Below, piece by piece: positions 32,396-42,421 of a stretch of 64,000 bases of DNA; within the stretch, counting starts at the first letter, position 1; each line of letters opens with the position of its first letter. The DNA lies in the NCBI RefSeq assembly GCF_030409325.1, contig NZ_JAUFPR010000002.1:2516746-2580745 (forward strand). The letters are read 5' to 3'. Both the position numbers and the translations under genes were made by a program. Below the pieces are notes generated by a model that was given only the letters and a program-made list of their open reading frames with translations, had not been told where the DNA came from and ran no database searches. Origin of the DNA: Mucilaginibacter aquaedulcis. Its GTDB lineage: Bacteria; Bacteroidota; Bacteroidia; Sphingobacteriales; Sphingobacteriaceae.

Positions 32396-33701
32396 CAAAA
32401 CACCCTTAACCATCTTCTGGTTTCGCCGCGACTTGCGTTTAGATGATAACGCCGGCTTGTATCACGCCTTAAAAAGCGGCAACCCGGTATTGCCTCTATT
32501 TATTTTTGATAAAGAGATCCTTGACGAACTGGAAGACAAGGACGATGCCCGTGTTACCTTTATTTATCAAACCATTGAAAATTTACGCCAGGAACTCCAT
32601 AAACGTGGCAGCAGCCTGCTGGTAATTTATGACAAAGCCGAACATGCCTGGAACACCATCATTAAAGATCATACAATTGCCGCGGTTTATACCAACCATG
32701 ATTATGAACCCTACGCAACCAAACGCGACAATGCGGTAAAAGAAAAGCTCGCCAAACACAACATCGAATTTAAAACCTTTAAAGATCAGGTAATTTTTGA
32801 AAAGGACGAGGTTGTTAAAGACGATGGCAAACCCTACACCGTTTACACCCCTTATCAGCGCAAATGGTACAGCACGCTTAAACCATTTTACCTGAAGGCC
32901 TACCCTACCGAAAAATATTTAAAGAACTTAATTAAAACTAAAAACCTCCATCTGCCAACTTTAGCGGAAATGGAGTTTGAAAAAAGCCAAATGCATTTTC
33001 CCGATCAGCAGTACAAAGATGTAATTGGCGATTATAAGGAGAAAAGAGATTTTCCGGCAATTAAAGGCACATCGCATATGGGTATGCATCTGCGCTTCGG
33101 TACCGTGAGCATCCGCGAACTGGCCCGTACCGCACATGCACAACACGAAAAAACATGGCTCAATGAGCTCATTTGGCGCGAGTTTTATATGATGATATTG
33201 CATCATTTTCCTCAAACAATGGATCATGCCTTCAGGCCTGAATATGACCGCATTAAATGGGTGAATGATGAAAAACAATTTAAAGCCTGGTGCGAGGGTA
33301 AAACCGGCTACCCTATTGTTGATGCCGGTATGCGCGAATTAAATGCCACCGGCTTTATGCACAATCGTGTGCGTATGATAGCGGCCAGCTTTTTAAGTAA
33401 GGATCTGCTGATTGACTGGCGCTGGGGCGAACATTATTTTGCCCGCAAACTGCTTGATTATGAAATGGCCAGTAACGTTGGCGGTTGGCAATGGGCTGCA
33501 GGCTCGGGCACCGATGCGGCCCCATATTTCCGGATCTTTAGCCCCGATGCGCAAACTAAAAAGTTTGACCCGGAATTAAAGTACATAAAAAAATGGGTTC
33601 CGGAATATGCCGACTTCAGCAAATATCCGGAACCCATTATTGATCATTCCTTTGCACGTGACCGCTGCCTAAAAGCTTTTAAAGCGGCCCTGGCAAAATA
33701 A
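32388..33701 (+). CDS. phrB: deoxyribodipyrimidine photolyase (class I CPD type)
   Basis: A 437-residue flavoprotein that repairs cyclobutane pyrimidine dimers with blue light. The N-terminal DNA photolyase domain starts IFWFRRDLRLDDN, and the C-terminal FAD domain shows ELIWREFYMMI, TGYPIVDAGMRELNATGFMHN and WRWGEHYFARKLLD, followed by the full NVGGWQWAAGSG and RIFSPDAQTKKFDP segments that hold FAD and the dimer. All landmarks are intact. It is the third gene of the DUF2867-TIGR01777-photolyase operon and is coupled to it by overlap. A light-responsive promoter would be expected but none is recognisable. Confidence 0.93.
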   Translation: MDNKTPLTIFWFRRDLRLDDNAGLYHALKSGNPVLPLFIFDKEILDELEDKDDARVTFIYQTIENLRQELHKRGSSLLVIYDKAEHAWNTIIKDHTIAAVYTNHDYEPYATKRDNAVKEKLAKHNIEFKTFKDQVIFEKDEVVKDDGKPYTVYTPYQRKWYSTLKPFYLKAYPTEKYLKNLIKTKNLHLPTLAEMEFEKSQMHFPDQQYKDVIGDYKEKRDFPAIKGTSHMGMHLRFGTVSIRELARTAHAQHEKTWLNELIWREFYMMILHHFPQTMDHAFRPEYDRIKWVNDEKQFKAWCEGKTGYPIVDAGMRELNATGFMHNRVRMIAASFLSKDLLIDWRWGEHYFARKLLDYEMASNVGGWQWAAGSGTDAAPYFRIFSPDAQTKKFDPELKYIKKWVPEYADFSKYPEPIIDHSFARDRCLKAFKAALAK

Positions 33702-33702
33702 T

Positions 33703-34692
33703 TTATGGATTGTTAACTGTCGCTACCGTAAAATCATAATACAAACAAACATTGGCACCAATACCTGAGGTACCGGCCTGTCCGTAACCTAACCTTGATG
33801 GTATAAGCATGGAAACTGCTGCACCTGCAGTTTGTCCTCTCAAGGCTTCCTGTATACCAACTATAAGCGAGCCTAAAGTAAATGAGGAAAGTGTGGTTGT
33901 GCCTTTTGTGTCTACATCTGTAGCTGTGCTTGCAAATGTGGCACCGTTTAGCCATTTACCTGTGTAGTTGGTTGTAAAATTGGAAATATCTTGCATCACA
34001 TCACCGGTACCGCCGCCTGGTGTGGTTACTTTGTAATACAATCCTTTTGCACGGCCCGATGTTACAGGAATATAACCGGTAAGGCCATTTTTAGTCATAT
34101 ACTCATGAATTATGTAATCATCGTATACTGGCTGCGAGGTAAGCACATTTACATAGTAATCAATACATTGATTACCCGCAATACGGTTATTTACGTTGCT
34201 TGAACTTCCCGAACCGGCTCCGTTAACACCGTAAGCCACCCGCGATGGCACTAATATTCTTGCCCTGGTACCTTTGTATTTAACCAGATCATGTATAGCC
34301 GATTGCAAACCTTTGGTAAAACCCATAATAGGGCCATTACTTGCAAGTGTTGAAATATATCCGACCACACCATCATAGTGTGCAAGGTTAAGTGTATCCT
34401 GATTAATGTATTTACCATCAAATGTTTTAACTGATATTACAAAGGAAATGCTATCAGCATAGTCAATAGGTTGTTTACCAACAGTTGAACCTTGTGAAAG
34501 TATCTGATAATATATACCGCTGGTATCGCCATGAGAAGTATCCCTTTTCATACCGGTTAATCCATTGGCTTGAATATAGTTTTGTATCTGGGTATCGTCG
34601 TGCTGCTTAATATTCGGATCATTACCTGTTTTGCGGCAGGATATTAAGCCGATTGAAGTGATTAATAAAAGCGTAAAAATTGTTTGTTTCAT
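33703..34692 (-). CDS. lipoprotein with two FKBP-type peptidyl-prolyl isomerase domains
   Basis: A 329-residue lipoprotein (lipobox GLISC, Cys19). Two FKBP-like domains follow, about 65-190 and about 210-325; each ends with the strand motif (I)LVPSRVAYG / MLIPSRLGYG. Each is preceded by a short YI.ANGLTG / YMTKNGLTG helix, pointing to duplication of a helix-plus-domain unit. FKBP domains speed prolyl isomerisation or act as chaperones in the periplasm; substrates are unknown. The stop lies one base from the photolyase stop (convergent genes). A single-domain relative is directly upstream at 34813-35316. Confidence 0.85.
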   Translation of the reverse strand: MKQTIFTLLLITSIGLISCRKTGNDPNIKQHDDTQIQNYIQANGLTGMKRDTSHGDTSGIYYQILSQGSTVGKQPIDYADSISFVISVKTFDGKYINQDTLNLAHYDGVVGYISTLASNGPIMGFTKGLQSAIHDLVKYKGTRARILVPSRVAYGVNGAGSGSSSNVNNRIAGNQCIDYYVNVLTSQPVYDDYIIHEYMTKNGLTGYIPVTSGRAKGLYYKVTTPGGGTGDVMQDISNFTTNYTGKWLNGATFASTATDVDTKGTTTLSSFTLGSLIVGIQEALRGQTAGAAVSMLIPSRLGYGQAGTSGIGANVCLYYDFTVATVNNP

Positions 34693-34812
34693 TTAGTCAA
34701 TTTTGTTTTTGGCTAATAAATGGGCGGCCTGTTGCTCTGCTCATTTACTTTTATTTGTTTGTTGGCTAATGGCTCATTAAACACACCATTTTACCTGTAT
34801 TTATTTTTGTTA

Positions 34813-35316
34813 TTAGTTAATCACGTTATACAACTGTATATTAAAGTCAAGTATGGCATTAGCCGGCAACCCTATTGAGTCCTGCGGAAAAGGCCCGTAC
34901 GCATAGCGCGATGGTACGATCAGCCTTATTTTACCACCCTTTTTAATAAGCGGTATACCCAGTTGCCATCCCCTTATAACCTGCCCCAACGTGTACGATG
35001 GATGAAAGTTACTGGTTTGCACAATCAGCTTCCCTGTAGTTAATAACTGCGCGGTATAGCCAACAGTAACTTGGGTCGAGTTAGTGAACAAATCGTTCCC
35101 GGAACCCTCCTCACCTGGTTTTATAATATAGTACACACCTGATGTATCAGTGACACGCTTGGCACCAAGACCCGGATTAGCCTTTAAATAATTACTCACC
35201 AGCGAATCATCAATAGCTTTTTGTGCATTATACTGTACCAAAGGATCGGTCGCCGATTTTTGACATGCAACAAAACTTACAATTAAAAACAATAAAACTA
35301 ACAGCGTCCTGTTCAT
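34813..35316 (-). CDS. single-domain FKBP-type peptidyl-prolyl isomerase lipoprotein
   Basis: A 167-residue lipoprotein with lipobox FVAC (Cys18). One FKBP domain covers about 55-165, with LGQVIRGWQLGIPLIKKGG and LIVPSRYAYGP, close to the canonical FKBP active-site strand order. It is the upstream neighbour and probable relative of the two-domain lipoprotein, 120 bp apart. It would act in the periplasm as folding helper for exported proteins. Confidence 0.88.
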   Translation of the reverse strand: MNRTLLVLLFLIVSFVACQKSATDPLVQYNAQKAIDDSLVSNYLKANPGLGAKRVTDTSGVYYIIKPGEEGSGNDLFTNSTQVTVGYTAQLLTTGKLIVQTSNFHPSYTLGQVIRGWQLGIPLIKKGGKIRLIVPSRYAYGPFPQDSIGLPANAILDFNIQLYNVIN

Positions 35317-35475
35317 TTTTCAAAAGGCAAATTTATTCTTTTATAATAGAAAAACGGCAGCTTAACATTTTTTAACAATTAATAAAAATGCAGCCCCTAA
35401 AATCCTCTCTCTTTTAGGCGTATTTTCCTGAATAAAACGTTCAATTTTTAGTAAAAGTGTGGCAAACCGCATTAC

Positions 35476-35919
35476 TCAGGGCTTATAATTCAGCGTGAGT
35501 TTGTTTACCTTTTTAAGCATTTCGGTGAGATATTGTTTATCAGCCTCGCTGATGTGGGAATCTAAATAATTATTGAACTGCTTTACAACCGCACGGGCCT
35601 GGTGCCGTTTTTCTTTCCCAAGCTCGGTAAGGTAAATTTTAACCGACCTTTTATCCCCTTTGTTTGATTCCCGGTAAATGAGGCCGGTTTTTTCGAGCTG
35701 GCTAAGCATTCTCGATAAACTGGTTGATTTAAGCCCCAGCAAAGCAGCCGCCTGCGAAACGGTGGTACCCTCCTTTTCGTCGATATTGATCAGCAAATAG
35801 CCTATTGATTGCGTAATGCCAAACTCTGTAACCAACTGGTTATACCTGTTGGCAACGGTTTGCCAAACTATCTTTAAAAAATAATCAATGGTTTCCTGAT
35901 GTTTTACATTGTTTTGCAT
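35476..35919 (-). CDS. MarR-family transcriptional regulator
   Basis: A 147-residue winged-helix protein. The recognition part is VSQAAALLGLKSTSLSRMLSQLEKTGLIYRE, followed by the wing SNKGDKRSVKIYLTELG, the typical DxRx wing. Members repress stress or transport genes and release DNA on binding phenolics or on oxidation. No obvious target is adjacent; the nearest genes are FKBP lipoproteins and ggt. The 5' region is repeat DNA (35986-36057). Confidence 0.88.
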   Translation of the reverse strand: MQNNVKHQETIDYFLKIVWQTVANRYNQLVTEFGITQSIGYLLINIDEKEGTTVSQAAALLGLKSTSLSRMLSQLEKTGLIYRESNKGDKRSVKIYLTELGKEKRHQARAVVKQFNNYLDSHISEADKQYLTEMLKKVNKLTLNYKP

Positions 35920-35985
35920 GCAATACCAAACGTAAGAAATGCCTGTTGATTACGCAAGCGAAAAATGTTATACCTTATAAGTGAT

Positions 35986-36057
35986 ACGTTGTACGTTTTA
36001 GGCAAAAAAATCAATTTAACATGCGATCAAAAAAACGTACAACTTACAACGTAAAAC
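35986..36057. repeat. ACGTTGTACGTTTT-type inverted repeat, copy 1
   Basis: ACGTTGTACGTTTT at 35986-35999 and its inverse at 36032-36057 surround about 30 bp. The same motif fills the sucA-sucB gap (47568-47651). Confidence 0.7.
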
Positions 36058-36058
36058 T

Positions 36059-37777
36059 CTACCAACCCAGTTTAGTATCATCACCGCGCGGGTCAGCACC
36101 GCCCTCATAATAACCTTGCGGAGTTTTCAATATGGCATCAACACGACCAATACCGCCGCGGGTTGTTACTTTATAGCCTTTATTTTGCAGTTTTATTACG
36201 GTTGCACTGTCAAGAGCACCTTTTTCAACGGTCACTTCATCGGGTAACCACTGATGATGAAAGCGTTTGGAGGCAACAGCCTGCTGCATATTCTGGTTAA
36301 ATGCGATCACGTTCAGGATGGTTTGAAAAACTGATGTTATAATGGTTGAACCACCCGGCGTACCCACTACCATAAACAACTTTCCATCTTTTTCAACTAT
36401 GGTTGGCGTCATTGATGATAACATGCGCTTACCAGGCTGTATACTATTAGCCTTGCCTCCTATCAGCCCGTACATATTCGGCACACCCGGCTTGGAACTA
36501 AAATCATCCATTTCATTATTCAGCAAAAAGCCTGCACCTTTTACAAATATTCGGGAACCAAAGGTATCATTCAGCGTAGTGGTAATGGATACTGAATTGC
36601 CCTCACGGTCGACAATGGAATAATGGGTGGTTTGATCACTCTCATACCCTACAAAGGTTCCGGGTTGAATACTGGTGCTTGGGGTAGCCGCATCCCAGCT
36701 AAAATTATTCATGCGCGATGCAATGTAAACCGGGTTTAACAAACTATCAACAGGCACTTTATAAAAATCCGGATCGCCCAGATACTTGGAACGATCGGCA
36801 TAAACCCGGCGCTCGGCCTCAACCATCAGCCTTACGGTCGAATCCTGGTTGTAACCCCATCTTTGTAAAGGGTATTTTTCAACCGATTTTAATAACTGTA
36901 GTAAAGCTATCCCACCGCTTGATGGTGGCGGCATGGTAATGATCTTGTAACCCAAATAAGTTCCGATAATAGCTTTACGCCAAACCGAATGATAATTCTG
37001 CAGATCAGCTTTTGATATGATACCGCCTCCGCTATTCATTTCGGCAACCAGTTGGTCGGCTACTATACCATCATAAAAACCATCACGGCCCTTGTCGCGT
37101 ATCTGCTCAAAAGTTTTAGCCAGATCTTCCTGCACCAGCAAATCGCCCTCCTGCCATTGTGTATCTTTTACTAAATAATTCTTACCCGGATTCAGTTGCT
37201 TAAACTGGGCACTCGCGTAATTCAAATCAGAAGCCAGATGCTTGGTTATTTTAAAGCCCTTGCGAGCCAGATCAATAGCAGGCTGCACCAGATCGGCCCA
37301 TTTTAGTTTGCCATATTTAGCGTGGGCCTGTACCATACCATCAACAGATCCCGGAACGCCGGATGCCTTGTGTGTGTAAAGGCTCATATCAGGTATCACA
37401 TTTCCGGCCTGGTCAAGGTACATGTTGGCATTGGATGTTGCCGGACCCTTCTCCCTGAAATCAAGTGTATTGGTTTCGCCACCGGTTGACCGGTAAACCA
37501 TAAAGCCGCCACCACCTATATTCCCCGCTTCGGGCAGGGTTACAGCGAGTGCAAACTGTACAGCAACGGCCGCATCAACCGCGTTACCTCCTTTTTTTAA
37601 TACATCAAGCCCAACCTTGGCCGCATCGGGATAAGCGCATACTACCATGCCATTACGGTACTGCCCATCATTGCCGTTTACGCTTAAACGCTTTTGCACA
37701 CAGGCTACAGGCACAATAAACAATACCATTAAAAGCGCATCGAAGTACCTGTTTGGCTTATTATTAAATTTACTCAT
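36059..37777 (-). CDS. ggt: gamma-glutamyltransferase, exported lipoprotein type
   Basis: I place the start at 37777 (MSKFNNKPNRYF), because the frame upstream to 37816 precedes the signal sequence. The 572-residue precursor has a signal with a lipobox-like VPVAC. The N-terminal subunit starts MVVCAYPDAAKVGLDVLKKGGNAVDAAVA; the self-cleavage and catalytic threonine is in DQTTHYS, and the glycine-rich PGGSTIITSV closes the active site. It cleaves glutathione and other gamma-glutamyl compounds in the periplasm. It is a single gene. All key residues are present. Confidence 0.93.
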   Translation of the reverse strand: MSKFNNKPNRYFDALLMVLFIVPVACVQKRLSVNGNDGQYRNGMVVCAYPDAAKVGLDVLKKGGNAVDAAVAVQFALAVTLPEAGNIGGGGFMVYRSTGGETNTLDFREKGPATSNANMYLDQAGNVIPDMSLYTHKASGVPGSVDGMVQAHAKYGKLKWADLVQPAIDLARKGFKITKHLASDLNYASAQFKQLNPGKNYLVKDTQWQEGDLLVQEDLAKTFEQIRDKGRDGFYDGIVADQLVAEMNSGGGIISKADLQNYHSVWRKAIIGTYLGYKIITMPPPSSGGIALLQLLKSVEKYPLQRWGYNQDSTVRLMVEAERRVYADRSKYLGDPDFYKVPVDSLLNPVYIASRMNNFSWDAATPSTSIQPGTFVGYESDQTTHYSIVDREGNSVSITTTLNDTFGSRIFVKGAGFLLNNEMDDFSSKPGVPNMYGLIGGKANSIQPGKRMLSSMTPTIVEKDGKLFMVVGTPGGSTIITSVFQTILNVIAFNQNMQQAVASKRFHHQWLPDEVTVEKGALDSATVIKLQNKGYKVTTRGGIGRVDAILKTPQGYYEGGADPRGDDTKLGW

Positions 37778-38021
37778 GAGTATCAGAGATAGATTATTTT
37801 GCCTAAAATACTCCATTTGATCATATTATTTAAATATTAAAGCCTCATTATTTTAACCTGAAAATCAGCACTATGGAAATTTCTAAGCGTAGTTTTCGGG
37901 TTAAAATGCCATAAAATTTCAAATCTGCCGTTTATTTGCAGGATACATTACGCCTAAAACACGGCTATGCAGGTGTTTATGGTTGTTGTATATAATTTAA
38001 TTCGTTAACTAAAATCACTTC

Positions 38022-38516
38022 ATGAAAAAATTAGCTTACATTTTATTTCTCTCAGTTTCGTTCTTATTGGTAAGTAAACGCTCACAGGCTCAGGATTATC
38101 AAACAGCCGTTGGATTAAAATTCGGTGCCTATGAAATAGGCCCTTCTATAAAATACTTTATGGATAAAAACACCGCTCTTGAAGGTATACTTGGTATCCG
38201 CGATCATGGTGTGGTAATAACCGGTTTATATGAGATACATCAGCCGGCTTTTAGTGTTGATAAGCTGAACTTTTACTACGGCTTTGGTGGTCACCTGGGT
38301 TCGGTAGGCAGCGGCTTTTACAAACGTATTGGCGGCGACGATGAATACTATAACGGGAAGCATATTTTAATTGGTGCAGATGCTACGCTGGGTTTGGAAT
38401 ATACCATACCCAATGCGCCGATAGCTATAAGCCTTGACCTTAACCCGCGCCTTGAACTGGCAAGGGGGCCATTTTTTGACCTCGCACCCGGGCTGGGCTT
38501 AAAATATACCTTTTAA
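38022..38516 (+). CDS. small outer-membrane beta-barrel-like protein
   Basis: A 164-residue protein with signal peptide ending near SQAQ (about 20-23). The mature part alternates polar and hydrophobic residues in about eight strands, with glycine and aromatic residues at strand ends and a terminal phenylalanine (GLGLKYTF), which fits a small barrel like OmpW/OmpX. No specific family is recognised. It has its own terminator and no operon partners. Confidence 0.75.
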   Translation: MKKLAYILFLSVSFLLVSKRSQAQDYQTAVGLKFGAYEIGPSIKYFMDKNTALEGILGIRDHGVVITGLYEIHQPAFSVDKLNFYYGFGGHLGSVGSGFYKRIGGDDEYYNGKHILIGADATLGLEYTIPNAPIAISLDLNPRLELARGPFFDLAPGLGLKYTF

Positions 38517-38545
38517 GTTTACCTGTATAAACATCAAGAACATAA

Positions 38546-38580
38546 AACAAGAAAGGCTCCACTCAGGAGCCTTTCTTGTT
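38546..38580. terminator. bidirectional terminator between the barrel protein and the subtilase
   Basis: Perfect 15-bp arms (38546-38560 and 38566-38580) with AACAAG/CTTGTT ends. Confidence 0.85.
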
Positions 38581-38583
38581 TTG

Positions 38584-41500
38584 TTATTTACTGATAATTA
38601 TCTTCCGGGCGTATATCTTTTGCCCCAACAACAACTTCAATATATAAACTCCGGGTATCTGCCCCGAAACATTGATCACCGTGCTGTAATTACCTTCCGG
38701 CAAACTCTGTTTGTCCTGGTAAACGGTTTGCCCGACCGAATTGATCAATGATAATTTCAAATCTGACGCAGCCTTTGCCGCAAATACAACATTAAGCTGA
38801 TTATTTGTTGGAACGGGGAATACTGCCAAGCCAATGTCGGTTGCATTGCCGGGGTTTTCAACCGTACGAGCGTATTTGTAAACATCTGACAAGGCTACAC
38901 AACCACCAGCCAGCGTATCGGCTACCTGATAGTCGCCGCTTTGCAAGGGATCATACTTTGCGGCTGTGGCCCCGCTTACAGGCTTACCGTTCAAATACCA
39001 CTGATTGCCGGTTGTAAAATTGGAGCTCAGTGTATTAGCTGTTTGTGTTATAACAGGTTTACTTATAGTAACCGCCTGCCTTTGTGCCGATGAACAGCCT
39101 AAGCTTTGCACCTGCATATCATAAAAATAGTAATAAAAGTTTTTGTAATAAGCTGTATCCGTAGGGTCATCTGATGCTGCGTTATTACCGGTTATGCTGA
39201 ATACATTACCAATTTTAAAGGGATAGCCTGTTACCCCGCCATTGCTGCGATAAATGGTTGCCGTAGCGTCATACTCGGCAGATATGGTATAATCACCCGC
39301 TGCAGGCAATTCCAGATCAAGCTCATACACTTTTCCCTGATCATTCGGATCATCAGCTTGTTGTCCTGGTAGCGGTGTGGTACGGGTAGCCTTGGCATTA
39401 ATGGTAGTGCTGGCAACCGTTTGCCCGTTACTGTTATTTACATTAAAAGTTATCTTACCTGAATTACCTACATACAACCGGGCACTTTTAATTACCAAAG
39501 GTATACTTGTGCTTACATTTACGGCTGGAGTAAACTGGTTATATCCGCCTGCAGTAAACGCGCTTTTGGTTGCAGGACCTACCGATCCTTTAAAATCATT
39601 GATACCTGCATAGTAAGTATTATTTACCGGGGCAAGAGATGTAAATGCAGGGGAGCCGTAAGCAAAAGGAATGGCATCTGTACTGTTCTGATACCAAAGC
39701 AATGTGCCATCGCCTGTGCCCGATAACAAGTACTGCTTGCTATCTGTACAATAATAGGCACTAAGCGCGCCTATTGCCGCAGGACTGTTGATTAGAACAC
39801 TTGCCGTTATGCTGTTATTGGCCGTAACCGGATCATTGGCCAGGTTACTGGTTGCCGTTATGGTATAGGTAGCCTGCGGCAAAGCATTAAACTGCTGACT
39901 AAAAGTAAAATTATCCTCAGCCTGGGGTGCCAGTATACTTGTATAAGTTTCGGTGTAGGTGGTTTGGGTATTATCAGGCGCTGTAATGGTAACCGTAACC
40001 GGAATATTAGAGATATTGGCACTGCCAAAGTTTTTAAGCCTGATGGTAACCGGCGTACTTGCCGAACATGTACCATCAGTACCGGGGCTAACAATAGCAA
40101 CCACACCGGCATCAATACTGGTTTGCAGAAACTGCACCCGGTAATCCTGCGTTTCACCTTTATTGTAGGCGCCGCAGGCTTGTATGCTTGCGGTATCGCT
40201 TGTTTCTGTTAAAACTACCCGCATTAAACTAAAATTACCCGGGATAACAGAACCAGGCACTTTAATACCCACCACCGATGTTCCGGTAGCGCTGATCACA
40301 TTTGTAGTGGCCGCCAGCTCGCCCGGATCAAAAACCCCATTGCTGTTCCAGTCAATAAATACTTTGGCGGCTTTGTTAAAATTATTACCGCATGTACCCA
40401 ATGTAAGGCTTAAGGGATACGTTTTATCCTGCTCCAACTGAACGGTCAGGTTGGTATAGTCAGAATAACCTGTGCAGCCCGCGGCCGGGGTATTGTTGAT
40501 ATTTGATAGTTTCAGATTATTGATCCGTGAATCGGCATTTGACGCCGGGGCTGAGACACAATAGGCAACACCGCCCGCACCCGTAACAATAAGCGAATAT
40601 GCCTGCGAACCCGATGTTAATGTACCCTTATGCGAAACCGTTATGGTATAGCTTTTACCGGGTGTGGTATTCGGGATATAAACCTGCTCAATATTATCGC
40701 GGATGTTATTGCCGGTTGTCGCGGCCGCGGCCGGTGCATCCGGGTTTAAAACCCAGGCATTATAGGTTGTGGTACCGTCGCTTACTTTTATGTCCAAATC
40801 ATTAACCAGCTTTGGGGTACGGCTGTTTATCGTGCCATCAGGAGTAATTGAACCTTCAGGGTCTGTCCAGGATATGGTTGCGGCCAATACATCATTGCCG
40901 GAAGCTACTACGGTAAATGTTTGTGTTTGGCTCTGCTGAAGGATGTTTTCCTTAATAAGACTTTTGGTTCCGTTATCGGTGATGGCCTGAGCGGCTTTTT
41001 GTGTGTTCAATAAACCCCAGCCATAAATATAATCGGGCCCAACATTGCCTGCATCAAAGGCTGTTTGGCATACCAGGCCCTTTAATGTTGCGGCCAGCAT
41101 AAATGCCCCATTATTCTTTTGAGCATAATACTCCTGCAACAAATAAAGTGAGCCTGTAATGTTGGGCGCGGCCATGGAGGTACCCGAAAGCGTAAGGTAT
41201 GATGTAGGATTTTGCACCCCAACAGATAATACATTCACCCCGTTGCCTACAATATCAGGTTTAATGCGGCCATCATCGGTAGGCCCCCATCCGCTAAAAT
41301 AGGCAACGCTCACATCCTCGCGTACCTTGGGGCCAAATGGCAAAGGGTTTACGGCACCAACAGTAAGTATATTTTTGGCATTACCTGTGGTACTTATAAT
41401 ATCGTACCCCCCGTTATCGCTTATACCAGCCGGCCTTGGCCCTTTGCTAATTATGGTTTGATCTGTCTTGCTCTTATACCCATAATAGGTTTCCCCCACT

Positions 41501-42330
41501 GCCGGGCCATTGCTTGAACGGCTGTTACCTGCCGATTCAACAATCAGGTAATAGGGCGCGTTATAGGCAATTTTATCCCATGACTGGGCGCGGGTATCAT
41601 AAAATCCGAAGGTATAATCAACCGAATCGCCGGGCAAGCCATACCATTCCCAGCGGTTTTGGGAGTCGTTAAAGTTCCAACCTGCCTCGTCGCCGTAAGA
41701 ATGATTCGACAATAACAAGCCCGATGCCGCGGTGCTCATTTCGGTTATATCATTATTAAAATCATATGATTGCAGGGTTGCCGCGTTAAATGCCATACCT
41801 TTTGCCGGGGCATAAACGCCCTTGGCTATCATGGTACCGGCAACATGGGTGCTATGGTCAAGTACCGATCCATTATCTTTATTGGTGATACTTTTGCCGG
41901 CAAACTCCTGATGGGCCGCATATACCGAACCGCCATCCCATATAGCCAGTTTATTATTTAAAAATGTGCTGGAGCCGGATAAGCTTAAACCAAGCGCCCC
42001 GCCCGGCTGTACGGTATTGGTAGAGGTAGTAGCTGCCGATATAGCATTATTATGCGTAATAAGATAAACGGGAAAACCCATCTTATTTAAACCCTGTAAA
42101 GATATGAGGTTACCATTTTTGGTACGCCGCTGCACCTGCCAACCCTTGCTGGCCGCAAGTGCCATTGCCTGCTTATAACTTGCGCTATAGGTATTTTTAT
42201 ATTGGGCCGAAAAATTGGCCAGTGCCGTACGCTTTGCCTCGCTCACCAAAGGTTGTTGCTGGGCAAACGTTTGAACTGCTGTACACAACAACAAAATACA
42301 AACACATATTGCTGTGTAAGGTTTATTCAT
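38584..42330 (-). CDS. S8 subtilisin-like serine protease with GEVED domain and T9SS sorting signal
   Basis: A 1248-residue exported protease. The signal peptide ends near residue 24. The catalytic triad is Asp132 (AIWDGG), His162 (HSTHVAGTM) and Ser385 (SGTSMAAPN). A beta-sandwich follows (about 460-590), then a GEVED-type domain (FIDWNSNGVFDPGEL, about 660-740), CARDB/Ig-like repeats and, at the end, the type IX sorting domain (about 1170-1248; VFPVPTNNQLNVVF to KIIISK). It would be secreted to the cell surface or medium by the gliding-linked T9SS to digest proteins. Single gene. The N-terminus has a short propeptide (about 25-110). Confidence 0.9.
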   Translation of the reverse strand: MNKPYTAICVCILLLCTAVQTFAQQQPLVSEAKRTALANFSAQYKNTYSASYKQAMALAASKGWQVQRRTKNGNLISLQGLNKMGFPVYLITHNNAISAATTSTNTVQPGGALGLSLSGSSTFLNNKLAIWDGGSVYAAHQEFAGKSITNKDNGSVLDHSTHVAGTMIAKGVYAPAKGMAFNAATLQSYDFNNDITEMSTAASGLLLSNHSYGDEAGWNFNDSQNRWEWYGLPGDSVDYTFGFYDTRAQSWDKIAYNAPYYLIVESAGNSRSSNGPAVGETYYGYKSKTDQTIISKGPRPAGISDNGGYDIISTTGNAKNILTVGAVNPLPFGPKVREDVSVAYFSGWGPTDDGRIKPDIVGNGVNVLSVGVQNPTSYLTLSGTSMAAPNITGSLYLLQEYYAQKNNGAFMLAATLKGLVCQTAFDAGNVGPDYIYGWGLLNTQKAAQAITDNGTKSLIKENILQQSQTQTFTVVASGNDVLAATISWTDPEGSITPDGTINSRTPKLVNDLDIKVSDGTTTYNAWVLNPDAPAAAATTGNNIRDNIEQVYIPNTTPGKSYTITVSHKGTLTSGSQAYSLIVTGAGGVAYCVSAPASNADSRINNLKLSNINNTPAAGCTGYSDYTNLTVQLEQDKTYPLSLTLGTCGNNFNKAAKVFIDWNSNGVFDPGELAATTNVISATGTSVVGIKVPGSVIPGNFSLMRVVLTETSDTASIQACGAYNKGETQDYRVQFLQTSIDAGVVAIVSPGTDGTCSASTPVTIRLKNFGSANISNIPVTVTITAPDNTQTTYTETYTSILAPQAEDNFTFSQQFNALPQATYTITATSNLANDPVTANNSITASVLINSPAAIGALSAYYCTDSKQYLLSGTGDGTLLWYQNSTDAIPFAYGSPAFTSLAPVNNTYYAGINDFKGSVGPATKSAFTAGGYNQFTPAVNVSTSIPLVIKSARLYVGNSGKITFNVNNSNGQTVASTTINAKATRTTPLPGQQADDPNDQGKVYELDLELPAAGDYTISAEYDATATIYRSNGGVTGYPFKIGNVFSITGNNAASDDPTDTAYYKNFYYYFYDMQVQSLGCSSAQRQAVTISKPVITQTANTLSSNFTTGNQWYLNGKPVSGATAAKYDPLQSGDYQVADTLAGGCVALSDVYKYARTVENPGNATDIGLAVFPVPTNNQLNVVFAAKAASDLKLSLINSVGQTVYQDKQSLPEGNYSTVINVSGQIPGVYILKLLLGQKIYARKIIISK

Positions 42331-42421
42331 GGATTTAATATAGGCGTGTTTGAACCTTTAAATCTATAAATATTCCCTTACTTATTAAAGCCTTTGAGCC
42401 AAACTGTTTATTTTAAGTAAA

